Assembly: GCA_900491605.1 (NCBI GenBank)
Contig: UESW01004568.1
Coordinates: 1-64,000, forward strand
Length of the DNA stretch: 64,000 nt
Source: Calamus simplicifolius
Lineage: Eukaryota; Streptophyta; Magnoliopsida; Arecales; Arecaceae
Direction of reading: 5' to 3'
Shown here: one piece after another, positions 1-12,720 of the stretch
How positions within the stretch are numbered: the stretch's first letter is position 1
How the letters are laid out: each line of letters opens with the position of its first letter
Translations under genes and position numbers: made by a program
Notes under the pieces: model-generated
What the model was told of the DNA's origin: nothing
What the model saw: only the letters and a program-made list of their open reading frames with translations
The model's database searches: none

Positions 1-1152
1 ATCAATAAACCACCGAATTCGACTAGCCGCTCGGCGCTTTAAGGTGATCTGATGAAAGAATCTAGTGTTCTGATCACCTTCCTTGATCCACTGAATCCGG
101 GATCGTTGCCTCCAATAGGTCTCTTGCTGACGAAGAAGGGAATGGTGGAGGCCAAGACTGGAACGAAGAGTAGCCAGATCAGAGTCCTGAAGATAGCCAA
201 GACGGTCTTCCTTATCCTGAAGAAAAGCAATAACATACTCCACCTCCTCAACTCGTCTAAAGATGTCACCAACCTCCTCCCGATTCCATCTGGACAGTCT
301 ACGCCTGGCAAGTTCCAACCGGCGAGACATGCGATAAGTGGCATTACCTCTGACAGGAATATGCCAAACTTGAGAAATAAGGGACCAGGCAGCAGGATAA
401 GAAGTCCAGAATTTCTCAAATTTAAATTGAGCTCGGCGCTGATCATCCACATTAGTAGATATAAGAATAGGGCAGTGATCAGAGGTGATCCTGGTCAGAT
501 GAGAGACAGTGGTGGAGGGAAAAAGCTGAAGCCATTTAGCAGTGGCCAAAGCCCTATCCAATCTTTCCCACACTCTAGCAGACCCATGACGATTGTTGCA
601 CCAAGTGAATTGAGCCCCTTGAAATCCCAAGTCCAAAAGATTTGCAGATGCAATGAAAGAACGGAACTCAGAAATGCCCGAAGACTCCACAAACTGCCTA
701 CCACCTCTTTTTTCATTGGCTCCTGTAATACAGTTGAAATCCCCATCAATCAGGAAAGGAACAACCTGAGTAAGCACTGACAAGAGCTCATCCCAGAGAA
801 CACTACGGACTCTGAAGTCAGTACTCGCATAGATACCAGAAAGAAGCCAGGGGGTCGATGATCCCTCCGAGATAACCATAGCCACCTGCTGCCTGCACTG
901 GTGAAAACCCTCAAGTCTAATGTCAGCAGCACGCCATAAGACCAAGATGCCACCAGATAAACCATCAGACTCTATAGCATAGGAAGACTACGATCTAGAT
1001 ATCTGTCTCCTGACACGGGCCAAACTCTGCCCTGACAGCCGAGTCTCCAGCAAAACACATATATCACATTTATGAAGCTGCATGAGCCTCCCAAAAGAGG
1101 AGCAAAACGATGGTTTCAAAGCTCCTCTAACATTCCATATAATAATCTTCAT
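1..1152 (-). pseudogene. LINE ORF2 N-terminus: AP-like endonuclease, truncated by window edge
   Basis: The frame begins MKIIIWNVRGALKPSF at 1152 and shows endonuclease/exonuclease/phosphatase landmarks: IWNVRG at the start, then LIDGDFNCI (near 745) and ITSDHCPIL (near 475). The region after these, with SRIQWIKEGDQNTRFFH close to base 1, is the linker that precedes reverse transcriptase in plant L1 elements. One in-frame TAG lies near 990. The domain nicks target DNA for target-primed reverse transcription. Several other open frames in this interval are shadows of this one. Confidence 0.85.
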
Positions 1153-2600
1153 TTAGATCGGGGAGAGCCCACCGATCACCAATCATCTCAGTATTAGGAG
1201 GACTACTATCAATAGGACCTCCTGCCTGAGTCACCTGGACCTGACTGTCCATATTAACACCGTCCACCTCAACCTGCATGGCCTTCTTGAGTAGACAGAC
1301 AACATCGTCATGGGAACGATGCTCCGGGGGAAGCAACTGCGAAACCTCAGCACAGGCACCTGGGGGCTGAACATCCGAAGCTTGGGTCACTAGGGACCCT
1401 TGAGCAGCCAGAGCCCCGACCTCCTTCGGTACCTTCAGCGATGCGGAAAAAGTGAAAGTGGGATCCAACCCTTGTTTATCAGCATCATTGATTTTCCCTT
1501 TACCTTTAGAGGCTAAAGGACCAATCCTCGGATCTGGTGATTCCACCGGACGGGCCCTCTTCAATGGCCCCGGATTAGCTTCCCTCCGAAATTTCGGCCT
1601 CCCAGCCCATTTATCAAATCCCAAGAGGGCAAAGGGATTAGCAGAAGTAATGGATGGCTTAATCTTCAGAGAATTGTCAGGCATCCCATAGCTCTCGGCC
1701 TGGACCGGCACAGTGAACAGGGATTGGCACGCACCCTTCACAGCCTGCAATCCCTCCTCCACAGCTTGATTGCCCGAGCCTCCTGCAGGGGGCCCATGAG
1801 TGGAACCCTCCATGTCAACACCTAAACCGCCCAGCTGCTCACTGGAGCTAGCCACAGACCCCTTCGCACCAGAGGTTTGAAACTTCCTATGAGTCGTCTT
1901 CTTCGAGAATTGCTAGCCATCAACAACGTTGGAAGACGATGATGCAGAAGCCTTCTGGAACTTCAAACCTGAGTCCACAGCCGCCGGTTGGGGAGTTCTC
2001 CGATGCTGGATCGCGGACATCCAGGGTCCATACAGTGGAGAAGAAGAATCAGGGGTCTTCACTGAATCAGAGGGACAACCCTCAGCCGGATGCAGAGCAC
2101 CGCACAAGGTGCAGAATCCTTCAAGATGTTCGAACACAAATGGCTGCCAGAAGGGGAGTCCTGTATCGCGCACCCTCACCCCCGGCCGCAGCGGCTTCCT
2201 CAGGTCCACCTGGATGCAGGCACGGGCATAACCGCCACGCTTCTTCTCCTTGGTTGCCGAATCAAGGAAGACAAACCTTCCGGCAACAGCAAGGATGGAG
2301 CTCAACATGGTCTCAGTCCAGAATTTCATAGGGAGAGACGACAGCCGTATCCACAGAAGAGCAAAGGACAACGACGATTCCGATGGGATGAATTCAGGCT
2401 TCCAGTCCTCAATTGCTATGACCTGCCCATTTACAACCCAGGGATTTCCGAGCACCATCAATTTCGCTGTTGGATCAGAGAACCTGAGCAGAACATGACG
2501 GTGGGCCAAGCTGATCGGCTCTATCAAGCCGGCAACTCCAGCGCGTCAAAGCTCCCGAACGATGGCTTCAGGCGGAATCCATCGCGATAAGCTCCGAGCG
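1127..2600 (-). pseudogene. LINE ORF1 (DUF4283 and zinc-knuckle protein), broken
   Basis: This is the nucleic-acid-binding ORF1 protein of an L1-type LINE, which coats element RNA. The DUF4283-like part reads around 2600-2230 (for example RHVLLRFSDP and ALLWIRLSSLPMKFW). A CCHC-like knuckle CTLCGALHPAEGC follows near 2080. A low-complexity tail rich in Ser, Gly and Pro ends at 1127 (NEDYYMEC). The frame is interrupted by a TGA near 2547 and a TAG near 1913, both in one continuous frame. No convincing AUG start was found upstream. It ends 26 bases inside the start of ORF2, as is usual for these elements. Confidence 0.75.
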
Positions 2601-2981
2601 ATTACAGCCTTGGATCCCCACTCAAAGATTTCGACCTCCAATGCCTGGATAGGGGCCTGGACAACATCCGAAAAAGACGAACAAGCTCGGAAACAGTCGC
2701 CGGAGAAGGAGACGAAGACACCCACTCAAACCGACTGCCCAGCAAGTGATTCCCTATCTTTCCTCCCTCCTTTCTCCCATCCGAGCTCACCGGAATGGCA
2801 TTCGACGGCGGCACCATCGTCGGACAAGAAGCCAAGACCAGCCGAAGAAGATCGCCGGAGATCGGACACAGCCGTGCCGCAGGCACTAATCTTAAAGCAG
2901 ACCTAGAAACAATCTTCAGAGAACCGGAACGCACGAACCTTAAAGCAGTGTTATTTATGTTTTCATATAGAAAGACACATT

Positions 2982-3697
2982 GGTAGTGTTTGAATGCCAA
3001 AACGTTGTTATAGAAATAGTAATATATTTTTTAAAAAATAATTTATTTTTTTTATTATTTTAGATTTTTATTTGATTTGAAATCTGGTATTTTATCTTAT
3101 TTTAGTACAATTAATGCAATGTTATTTCAAATGGTGTTTGAATGATATGGGAATAAGCCCGTATTTCATTAGGAATAGATGAATATTTTTTAAAAATATC
3201 AAAAATACCACTGACCAAATGATAAGAAAAAATGGATTATCAATTTATTTATTAATATAATTACTTAAATAAATTATTTTTTATTAATTAATTTATTATT
3301 ATGATCTATTAAAAGTTTGCATGTTATGTATATATATTAGTAACAGTTAGCAAGAGAAAAATGAATTATACATTACCATTTTATAGTGAAAATTATTATG
3401 TACATATATTAGTAACGGTTAGCTAAGACTACATCTTTTTCTTCTTTATATTTAATATCATGAATTTTTTCGATAAAGAGGGTAATAGTCAATTTTTTTT
3501 CCAACCACTGTCCTTGGAATATGGTAAATAGGAATAGGGCTATTTCATGGGGGAGCATGGAATACAAATTCTAGAATAAGGACGTTTAACCAAAATACCA
3601 ATTCCTAAGGGGCCCACCACCTTTTTTATACCCGTTTGAAGGAATTGCATGGAATAAGGCCCTATTCCAATTAGGAATAGGACATCCAAACACTACC
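2982..3697. mobile_element. ~716-bp terminal-inverted-repeat element (MITE-like), copy 1
   Basis: The ends are inverted repeats: GGTAGTGTTTGAATG at 2982-2996 and, on the other strand, GGTAGTGTTTGGATG from 3697 to 3683. The interior is AT-rich and non-coding. A second copy in the opposite orientation lies at 31421-32142. The terminus resembles Tourist/PIF-Harbinger-type ends, but no clear target-site duplication is visible (flanks ACATT and TTCGA), so the superfamily is uncertain. It abuts the 5' end of the LINE. Confidence 0.7.
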
Positions 3698-3799
3698 TTC
3701 GATAACTCCACTGCTCGGATAAAGAAAAATTGCGTTAGATAGTTGATAGTCAACATAAAATTTTATTAATTTTTTAAAAATATAAATTTATTAAATTAA

Positions 3800-4455
3800 A
3801 ATATGTAAAGGATAAAACATTCTCGTCCAACTTAGTCCTAAATAGAGCAAAGTAAAAAAAGGTAGAAGCCGAACTTATGTAATAAGAAATAGGGATGACA
3901 ATGGTCCGAGATAGCTCGGGACGGCCTTTACCGGTCTCCATCCCCATTAGAAAAAATCTTTCTGTTCTCTCCCGTTAAGCCATTATAGTTAATGGAACGG
4001 AAATAGGGATACCCGGCTAGGTAAACGGGTACCCGTTTGACCATTTACATAAAAAATAAATTTATTTTATTAAATTTATAGTTTACTGAAAGCTCAAAAA
4101 CAAATGACAGAGAGATTCAAACGTGTTTTACTAAGTTTTTTAGTATATTTTTTTTATTTATTTTAAATTTTTAATATTTAATATATATATATATATATAT
4201 TTAAAATTTAACTATATTATATTAAAGTTAATGGGGATAGAGACATGGTGGAGGATACCGTTCCCGAGCTATTTACCCATTTAGCCGTTAAATAAATAAT
4301 TTTTGTACCTGTTAAGCTATTTATATAGTGGATTTTTTTGCTTATTAGAAATGGTACCAGTTGGATAAACGGTCAAATAGAAAAAAAAAAAAAAAATTAC
4401 TGTTCCTAGTTAAAAAAGACTTAAATTCATTAAATTGAGTTGAGTTGAGCCTATT
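3800..4455 (+). mobile_element. RTE-type LINE 3' tail, interrupted by another insert
   Basis: The stretch at about 3828-3885 matches the extreme 3' segment seen again at 43125-43180 and, inverted, at 50395-50440. The match resumes at about 4405-4450 and ends in the characteristic GAGTTGAGTTGAG. Between them, from about 3890 to 4400, is unrelated DNA starting GGGATGACAATGG and ending in an A-run (4381-4396), presumably a later retroposon-like insertion. Boundaries are approximate. Confidence 0.45.
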
Positions 4456-4849
4456 CTTGAATCATACAAGAAGAGATAGCAATCGTGGGTTGCGCATTCT
4501 TTAATCTAGCATGGAATTCGTGTAGAAAATCCGTTGGTTTTATTGTAGACTGGTAGTTTGCTGAAGCTACTTCTCTATCTATTAATAAAAAATTCTTCAT
4601 ATTTTTTTTCGTTTAACTTTTTGAAAAAAAAGGATGGGATGGCATCATTGATGTCGCGCATTATATATTGTTCTTTTTATCAACCATGCACTGTAAAATA
4701 GTTCTTTCCATCCGTAAATTAAAAAAGTGACGTATGGTATTTCTTAGTTTAGTTCGTCCCATACTGCCATCTTTTTCTGCAATTTTTATTTTTAATCCTT
4801 CTTTTTTATCATCGGAATATATTGCCATTTTTTGGTATCTTAAATATTT

Positions 4850-5880
4850 TATTTTCTTTGATGCATCTTAAAAACTATACCTAGTGGATCACTCATTACA
4901 AGAGCCTCTCGCTTTCTAAATCTTGCACCATAGAAGTAATCTTGCTTAACCACATCAGTACGTATATCTTGTTCTTCTAACATTTTCAGAGCAACTATCT
5001 CGCTGAATGCTGATAATCTAGGTTCGTCAGTGATTATATTCATGATTTTAGGTTTCAATGAACATCTCAAGTGTTGGGACACACTTTGTTCAAAGTGCCA
5101 CCAGGATGAGACGTACAGTAGTACGTCTCACTCGATAAAAATCTGGAGTGGTTCATCTCATGTAATTTAAAACCTTGATCACATATCCACAAAGTAAATG
5201 GTATCCATTTGAACTTCGAAAGAGTTTTAATCATATGGTCACCAAAATTCATGGAGCATTTCAACTAATTGTTGTTACGTTAGCATAAAGAACTTAGAAA
5301 GCAGAAAGGTGCTGTGCATACAATGAATGCAGCTTCATTGTTTTGGATATAAATATAAGTGAATCTTCTTTACATCAGTTTATTTAAATAGCATTCTTCT
5401 AGTTTTCAGAGTCATGACAAATAACCATCCCCACCTCCTTGTAAGAAAACTGAGTGTCCCCAATGACATTGTCTGAGAGATTTACGTTTCTGTTGTTTTT
5501 TCCATTTCATTTCAGAAAGATATTTTAACCTGGATAGAACCACAAGTTTTTTTTTTTTTTTTTTTTGGCTCTGTTCTCCATTTCATCTCAATATGGACTT
5601 TATTGGGAAATGAATAAATTTCATCTAACAGTGCCATTGCTTTTCTCCCAACTAAACAATTCATTATATTTGTGGCCAGAGGAACCTTTTTTTTCCCATG
5701 CTTATATGGAAGGAGTATTTTTGTTGTTGTAAGAACTGAACATACTTTACCTTTATATGTTATATATGTCCTGTTCTCTCTAGCTATTTTCTTAGAGATG
5801 CATGCAACGGTAAATAGTTCAGCATTGTTACAGGAATATAGAAGGTATAATGTGATATGGATCCTTTTAAAGATCAAACC
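4850..5880 (-). pseudogene. Unrecognised protein-like remnant, at least two blocks
   Basis: Two blocks on the minus strand read like conserved protein rather than random sequence. Block 1 (about 5845-5570) includes KVCSVLTTTKILLPYKHG and LVGRKAMALLDEIYSF. Block 2 (about 5270-4850) includes FLSSETYYCTSHPGGTL, then EPRLSAFSEIVALKMLEEQ and RFRKREALVMSDPLG. Block 2 changes frame at about 5075, where the first frame stops right after VCPNT. A possible splice acceptor precedes block 2 near 5272. I do not recognise the family. It lies 0.7 kb beyond the 3' end of the PLAC8 gene on the same strand. It could be a decayed gene or a gene with an assembly error. Confidence 0.4.
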
Positions 5881-6606
5881 ATGTCAAGATAGTATATGAA
5901 TATTTAATGGAACTTACTTTCATAAAGCTAGACTGAGATCAGAAGGCAAAAGGTAGAAGCATATGATGCACAAACCAAAAGTATCTACACATAATTTATG
6001 AAGGTTATAGGTAAAAAAACCAGATATACATGTCCTCAGACTAGATAAAAAAGCATGCCCCAGAAACTACAACTCTTTCATGACAAGAAGTAGGAGAGGG
6101 GAAATTTAAAATGATAGATGGAGTCTAGAAAATGCAAGGATGTTGGAGATTGATCATATTGAATGAGATGCAATCAATTTAGAGGTAATATATAATGCAG
6201 GACAAGGTACAGATATAATGAGACAAATAAACCGTAGTTTGGGTCATAGGAGTGCGATGTTAACAAAATTTGTAAAATTTCTAGTATTTAAACTTCCAAT
6301 GGCCACTTGAACAGATGCAGGGAACAAGAATGAACTCAATCAAAGTAAGCAAATTCTGACTCCAGAATACTCAGAATTTGTAGAAGGGCAAGATTTTGAG
6401 AACTGAATTGCTAAACAGCAAACAACCAATTTAAAGTCATTTCCATCCAGAAATTTGATAGGAAATACATAACCAACACCTTGTAACTGATCTATAAATA
6501 CTTGAACTGTAGGATGAAAGTTGAGAAAAGGAAAAAATAAAACCACACTACAAGAAAGATCAAATAAAACAACCACTCATTAATATGTTTCATGGGATTC
6601 ACTGCC

Positions 6607-9600
6607 TCATGGATTGTACCATGGGAGGGACCATGCTTGCTTCTTGTTGCTGAGCAAGGTAACCCATCCAACCTGCCAACAAGAACAAATAACACAATTA
6701 GCAACCTTGTTACATGAAATACTACTTGAAACATGCATCAGTGGAAAGAGAATGATTAAAGACAAGGCAGTTGGGGAAGTTGGCCTAGGTCCTTTCTTCA
6801 TGTGGATATTTGGATAATATTATCATTGAGATTTCTTAGCCATCACCAGTGAATGCATATGGTTCAGAGAAGAGAAAGGTTATGATTACCTATTGAAGGG
6901 TCAATTCCTCTGTTTTTAAGCTCCCTATATTCCTGGCAAAGGGCACAGCATGGACAAAAGAGATGGACATTGCAATCCTCGGCTGGAGCCTGGACCAGGT
7001 TGTATTTGAGTCTTAGCTTTCTTCGGTTACTGGTGCCCAAAATAGAGCAGGCAAGTACTGGTAACAGCCAACCATACATGAAACTGCCCAGAGTACAACC
7101 TACAAAACATTCAGCCTCATGAATAATAACAAAGGAAATGAAAGCATAGGTAGCTGTGATCGGATTATGTCGCCGAACATTTCAATGATATCCATGTACA
7201 TCAAGGAATTCTTAATCTAGTTAGCAACATAGATTTTACTTTTAGTTAATGGGGAAGTAGCATCCATAATTGGTAAAAAGAGTAACAAATTTGACCCTAA
7301 GTATATGGGATAAGGCTTCTTACTTGTGATCGCTAAGTTTCAGCACATGGAGACACCCATGGAAATCATACATAATGTGGTAGTTTCTGAAGCAACATTG
7401 TTGTAATAGGTTCTATGCTGATTTTGTTCCGAAGAAGTGATTACATAACAACAATCAGTGGAGTGAATAGCCCTAATATACATGGAGGGTGGTGAAGTAG
7501 ATAAGTGATGTGCAGACGCATTGACATACAACCTCCAAATCCTAGCTGATATTGTGGTAGGTGCATTGTGGTAGGTTGGATAATCTTTTACATTTGAGGC
7601 ACACTTTAGTTGAGATAAGCTGATATTGTGGTAGGTTGGATGATCTTTTACATTTGAGGCACACTTTAGTTGAGATAATTCTTTCTTTCTGATATATTCC
7701 GTAATTGTTTTTCATTTCACTTTCATGCGTAAAGATTTAACAAGATGTGAGAAATCATTTTGTCTTCGAAGAATGCAAGATTTCAAAGGTAACGACAGGA
7801 TTTAACAATATCAAAGCGTAATAAGAAAATTTAACTAAAACAGTAGTACTTCTTGGGCATATATAGGAGGTAAGACTGCATCTAAGAAGGCAGTTTGAGT
7901 ACTACTATATCAAGTGTGAATGTGGAAGCACCAATACATCATGGTGAAACTTGGGGCAATTAATTGTCTAAGAGTTGCCATGATGTTTTCCTAGAATTGG
8001 GAACTTGTGATTTACATTGGAAGAAATAAAAAAGAAAACGTGCAGATTAGCATAGGGAGGTATAACATCACATAAACTATTGTATTGTATTATATGGAAA
8101 CTGTTCTTTTTTTAAAATATATCAGTATAATTTTTTTCTTTTTATCAATAAAAAATAAACACGAGATATGGACTCAAAGAATTTGCAGGGAGTATGCTCA
8201 TAGGCTTGCATCAGTGAAGGTTTTCTGTTTTCCTTTTGCTTTCGCTCTGTTGGAAACTAATGGTAGGGGCACAGGGCTCATTCTGATTTGGCCCATCATC
8301 CCAATATTTCAGTGAAAGCATAGTTATCTATTTTCCCAAAATAATAAATCCAGGAATGTGTAATAAAGTATTTCTAAGATAATATATTTCCCATGCCTTT
8401 CTCTCAAATCACTCATTTCTTCCTTATACGTGGCAATTGGTACAAAGTAGTAATTCTCTGATAATTCTTGAACTTCTTTGAATATTTTGTCCAAGTTCTG
8501 TAGGAGTTTTCCAAAAACTGAAATACAATCTATATGTTTTGTGCACACAGATTTTTTTTTTTTTTTTTTGTTTAATGTTTTGACTATAAGCTTATGAACT
8601 TAGGATAAATTAATTCTATATGCTGAGTATTATATTGATAATATGTTCAAATCTAAAAACGATGAATAAGTCTGATCTTTAAAAACTCTGCAAGCTCTTT
8701 CCATTTGTTTTCCTCATGTTTCCAACAGTAGTAGGTAGTTTCGTTATTTTATTTTGACAAATTTTTAAACAAAATCCAGGAGAACAAGGCATCCAAGAAC
8801 TGCTGTGAGTTGTCTTTGTAAAATCCTTTTCTTTTGAAACAGAGAGAAAAGAATTCTTCCTAAACTTGCTTAGAACTTGAATGCTATTTGCTTAATTTTA
8901 CTCACTGGTTTGCCCCTCGTCCAAAATCTCAGCAATCTGCCCGTAGGTGACACAGGGGAAGAAGGCCGTCATCGCAGCTGCAATAAAAAAAAAAAAGGGA
9001 CAGAAATAGATCGATAAACAAATCTTACAAGAAATCTATATACCAAAATATCAACTTTTTCCATAGAAAAAGGTCAGGCGGCATGGTTTAAACTTCAATG
9101 TTAATTTCTAGGCACAGATTTGGTTGGCCAGTCCATCCTATCCATTCCTACGACATGGGTGCGAGGTGTAATGCTTCAGAAATGGAAGAAAATCATGATC
9201 TTTTTTCTACCTCTGTTGCCGTAGTGCTGTGTGGATGAACCATGCTTACAGACAAAACAGTGGATCTTCTGTGCTGGATCAAGAAGTGGAGAGTGTTACC
9301 ATTAATCGAATTCTGGTCGCAGTCGAAAAGTCCCGATGTCCACGGATTTCCAACCTTCAATTGATTTGGAGACCCACCAACATTCATGTGATGTGGTGTG
9401 GCAGGCCTTGCCGGAGGGAACGACACCGGAGTGCCAGTGGCAACGGTAAATTTCTGTGGCATGGCAGCCGGTGGATGATATGGTGCTGCCGGAGGAGGGC
9501 ATGGTGCCGGAGTGCCACCAGAGACCTCCGGCCGGTGCTGCGGAGCCTCACTGTTCCACGGCGGAGGGTATGGCACCGTCGGAGGGTACGGCGCCGGAGA

Positions 9601-9794
9601 GTCCGTGGCATGCTGAGCCTCGCCGCCGAAGCCAGGCTCCACGGCCGCAGGCTGGGCATTGCTAGGCTGGGTCTACCCATTCCAGCTCGCAAGATGGTTT
9701 CTTTCACTCAACTCGATCGCTCATGGTGTAATTTATAACTCTTGCTTTAGAAGGAAGAGAGATTCCAGGCAACGCCAGGATACGATACGTCCAT
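6607..9794 (-). CDS. PLAC8-family protein (cell number regulator / plant cadmium resistance type)
   Basis: This is a small cysteine-rich, probably membrane-associated protein. Relatives influence organ size or heavy-metal export; the role here is not determined. Coding exons with matching phases and GT/AG borders are 9672-9300, 8978-8906, 7100-6890 and 6672-6607 (stop TGA at 6607). The N-terminal ~100 residues are Pro-rich. The PLAC8 domain follows: WTSGLFDCDQ, FFPCVTYGQIAEILDEG, a hydrophobic stretch (YGWLLPVLACSIL) and the signature CPCCALCQEYRELKNRG. The C-terminus is WYNP. The start is unresolved: the exon-1 frame meets a TAG at 9675 with no AUG. One possibility is a short first exon at 9794-9774 (MDVSYPG) and a 101-nt intron with a weak donor, giving about 247 residues. 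The other is a 1-base loss after the AUG at 9707. Intron 2 is 1.8 kb. Confidence 0.85.
7545..7680. repeat. 60-bp tandem duplication in PLAC8-gene intron 2
   Basis: Bases 7561-7620 and 7621-7680 are almost identical at an exact 60-base offset. Both contain GTGGTAGGTTGGAT and CACTTTAGTTGAGATAA. The repeat is non-coding. Confidence 0.85.
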
Positions 9795-9954
9795 GGACGA
9801 ATGAGTTGGAAACTTTGAAGTCAAACACGAAGGGGCCGGGGCACTGTAGGCGTGTGAGCTTGTGAATCTTTCGGAACTTGCCGGCAAGTTTGGTCTAGAG
9901 ATTTTGGTAGCAGATGGAAGGAAGAACGGCGGGATATAAATTATCATTAGAGAA

Positions 9955-12301
9955 TTAAGCTAGCTTATACATATATTTTTCTAGTTATAACAATCATATC
10001 AGTATTATATATATTACAGAAAGGGCAAAAAAAAATAGAATAGTAACTGTATTCCTTAATTGCAGTGATCTTGTGATTCTATTCATAATAAATATGTAAC
10101 ATTTCAAAAATAATTTTAATTAAAAAAAATTATGTGCTTATATCTTAAATTTATTTATTATTTATTAACTTTCACTCGTGTTTAGGAATCGCATGATTTC
10201 ATTCCACCAATGAAGTTATATAAATTAATAGGTAAAATATTATAAATGATGTTAGAGTTTATTCAAATATATAAAAATTGATGAGAAAAAAAAAATTACT
10301 CATGTAATAATAGTAAAATTTCATTATGGCGTTGGACCATCAAAAGTTCAAAAATAGTTGCATATTGAATAAAAAATAAGATACTGTGCGTTTATAATTT
10401 AAGTTAATTTAGTATTTATTAATTTTTATTTAAATTTTTGAATTATGTATTTTTAACTGATTAATAAAATTAATTAAATCAGTTGTCCTTGGGATGTTAC
10501 AAAATATGAAAAAAAAAAATATTCCTCTTTAGTCCGGTGGATCAAACGCGCTTTGAATGTAATGCCAAATTGCACATCCGCTCAACTGGTATTTTTGTTT
10601 TTAGTTTTTTTTTTTTTTTTTGTAAGTCTTGCAACCAAGCCGCGTCCCGCCGCAATCTATCGCAGTGGTCGGCCTATCTTGACTTTGACTTTTGGCAGGG
10701 GTTACCCAATTAGTGGGTCCCGCATGGAAAAAAAGATCACTGCTCCATAATACAGCAGCATTTGTTGACTTTGACCACTGACTTCAAGAACACATTTTTC
10801 TAGAAATGATTATCATTCTCTCCATTTATTTATTTCTATAACCTAGTTCATGGCATCAATTGGTTTGTGGGTTGTTGCACGAAATCACAGTAGATAATGG
10901 TAGCTGGGAGCACTGCGATTATAATTCATGATAGAGAGCACCAATTGAGGAATATCCGGGTTGCCTGAATTTTTTTTTTAAAAAAAATCTTTGTGCATCA
11001 TCTTCATGTATAAGATGTGTATTAAATGTGCATATTACTTGTATGCTATGACCTAATGAATCATAATATGTGTGATCCTATCAATGCATATGCTCAATAT
11101 ACTTCTTCATACATCGAAGATAATACATAAGATATTTTTTAAAAAATTAAAATAAACAAAATGAGCTCCATCGATCGCTATCTTCTCTTTGAAAGTGGTG
11201 ATGACGTAGAAGTTTGAAGGCTATCCTTGAGGTCTAAGAATCCTTAGTTTTTAATTATAATAATATAATATTATCAAAAATTTTATATTTTTAATAATAA
11301 TATATTGAATAATTAAATCATCAAAAATACAATACTACCATTTTTTATTTACCTTGACAATACTTTTTTATTATATTAGATGATATTATGTAATATAATA
11401 TTATATGATAATATAATATAAATTGTTTACGGGTTGATGAAAGAATTTAAATTATTGAACGTAGATCGGGATGAAAGAATTTAAAGCAAGTGAAGAGTAT
11501 GATCTGAAATTATTGAACCTTGATAATTTTAATATTTATTTTTATATAAAAATCAAATTATTATTATTTGTAATAATCTTAGATTATCGAGAACAAATAT
11601 TATTTATTAGATCATTGTATCCAATTGTTAAACATGATAGTATGCATAATAATATTAAATTATTAAGATGGATTATTGCTGATCTAAAGCACCTTTAGTT
11701 TTCGTTTTCATTTTCTTTTACCAAATAATAAATAATGCAAGTCTGGAGACCAATTAGACAACCTTCCATTGATATTACTGTCACCAAAGTCTGCATACTG
11801 TGAAACTTTGATCTTTTATCAGTATTATTTTTCCTTTCAGGCATGAGTGTAACTTTGTCAATACACATGCTTCAGAAAAAATTCTCAAGTTGGAATATAG
11901 ATGAGCATTTTCTTGTTCTCAGTTCTCAATTAGTTGGCGGCATCCACAGATTTTGAAGCTAGCAAACCCAGCCCAACAGAATGCTCTAATGTGAAATTTG
12001 GGAGTGCAACAGTAACTACCATAACCATGAACATCAAGCATTGTCCAAAGTCCCAACGATATTGTAATGCAAGAGGCAGGAGAAAATACTTAAAAACTAA
12101 CATCACTAAAAGATGCATCAGTTTTACCAGCTTGGATTGCATCCCAAATCAAACTTCATGATGTAAGAAAGTTTTTACTTGAGGATAAAAGGCACCACCC
12201 TCCAGCCACCAAGTGCAAAACAATCAGAAGAAAACATGGCATGGTGTCTCCTTCCAGAATAAAGTTTTAAAACCATGTTAAAGCACCAAAATTGTCTGAT
12301 G
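9955..12301. other. AT-rich intergenic stretch without a supported gene
   Basis: Upstream of the PLAC8 gene the DNA is very AT-rich with many homopolymers. The open frames at 10553-10750 and 11471-11698 have no recognisable domain and composition typical of chance frames. A hydrophobic minus-strand frame at 12142-11930 (LVMLVFKYFLLPLAL) is also unrecognised. Confidence 0.6.
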
Positions 12302-12394
12302 AGAAGTGATGTAGCTGATAGCGGCACGTGAGTATTAACGACGAAGCTGGCCGACAGCGTGGATGAAAGCTGATGGTTATGCATCCGCAAGACG

Positions 12395-12720
12395 ACCCCG
12401 ACTCTTTCAAATTGGTCTCCAAGTCGGCCCCGACCCCTCCGAGTCGGTCCCCAGTGGCCCCGACTCTTTCAAGTCGGTCTCCAAGTCGGCCCCGACTCCT
12501 CCAAGTCAGTCTCCAAGTCGGCCCCAACTCCTCCAAGTCAGCCCCCAGCGGCCCCGACTCTTCCAAGTTGGTTTCTAGCGGCTCCGACTCCTCCAAGCCG
12601 GCCTCGACTCCTCCGAGCTGATCCCCAGTGGCCCCAACTCCTCCGAGCCAGTCCCCAGCGGCCCCGACTCCTCCAATCCGGCCCCGACTCCTTCGAGTTG
12701 GTCCCCAGCAGCCCCGATTC
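12395..12720 (+). repeat. LTR minisatellite of CCGACT...AGTCGG units
   Basis: Roughly 30-bp units alternate a short inverted repeat (CCGACT with AGTCGG, 6-8 base loop) with spacers such as TCCCCAGCGGC. The array continues after the copia insert at 18110-18185 and is repeated in the 3' LTR (27890-28290). Long antisense open frames here are artefacts of the repeat. Confidence 0.8.

Larger units (their letters stand above)
1..2981 (-). mobile_element. L1-type LINE (non-LTR retrotransposon), 5' part
   Basis: Reading on the minus strand there is an ORF1-like protein (DUF4283-type domain plus a zinc knuckle), followed with a short overlap by an ORF2 that opens with an endonuclease domain. This is the standard order of plant L1-clade LINEs. 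The reverse transcriptase would lie beyond base 1, so the element is cut by the window edge. The 5' end appears to be near 2981, where a separate inverted-repeat element abuts it. In-frame stop codons in both ORFs show that this copy is inactive. Confidence 0.85.

Noticed and set aside
9229..9738. 169-residue plus-strand Arg-rich frame opposite the PLAC8 first exon
   Set aside because: It is the antisense shadow of a GC-rich, Pro-rich coding exon. The minus strand has matching exon phases and PLAC8 motifs.
11930..12142. Hydrophobic minus-strand frame as a membrane protein gene
   Set aside because: It is short, has no recognisable family, no splice-consistent neighbours and no conserved motif.
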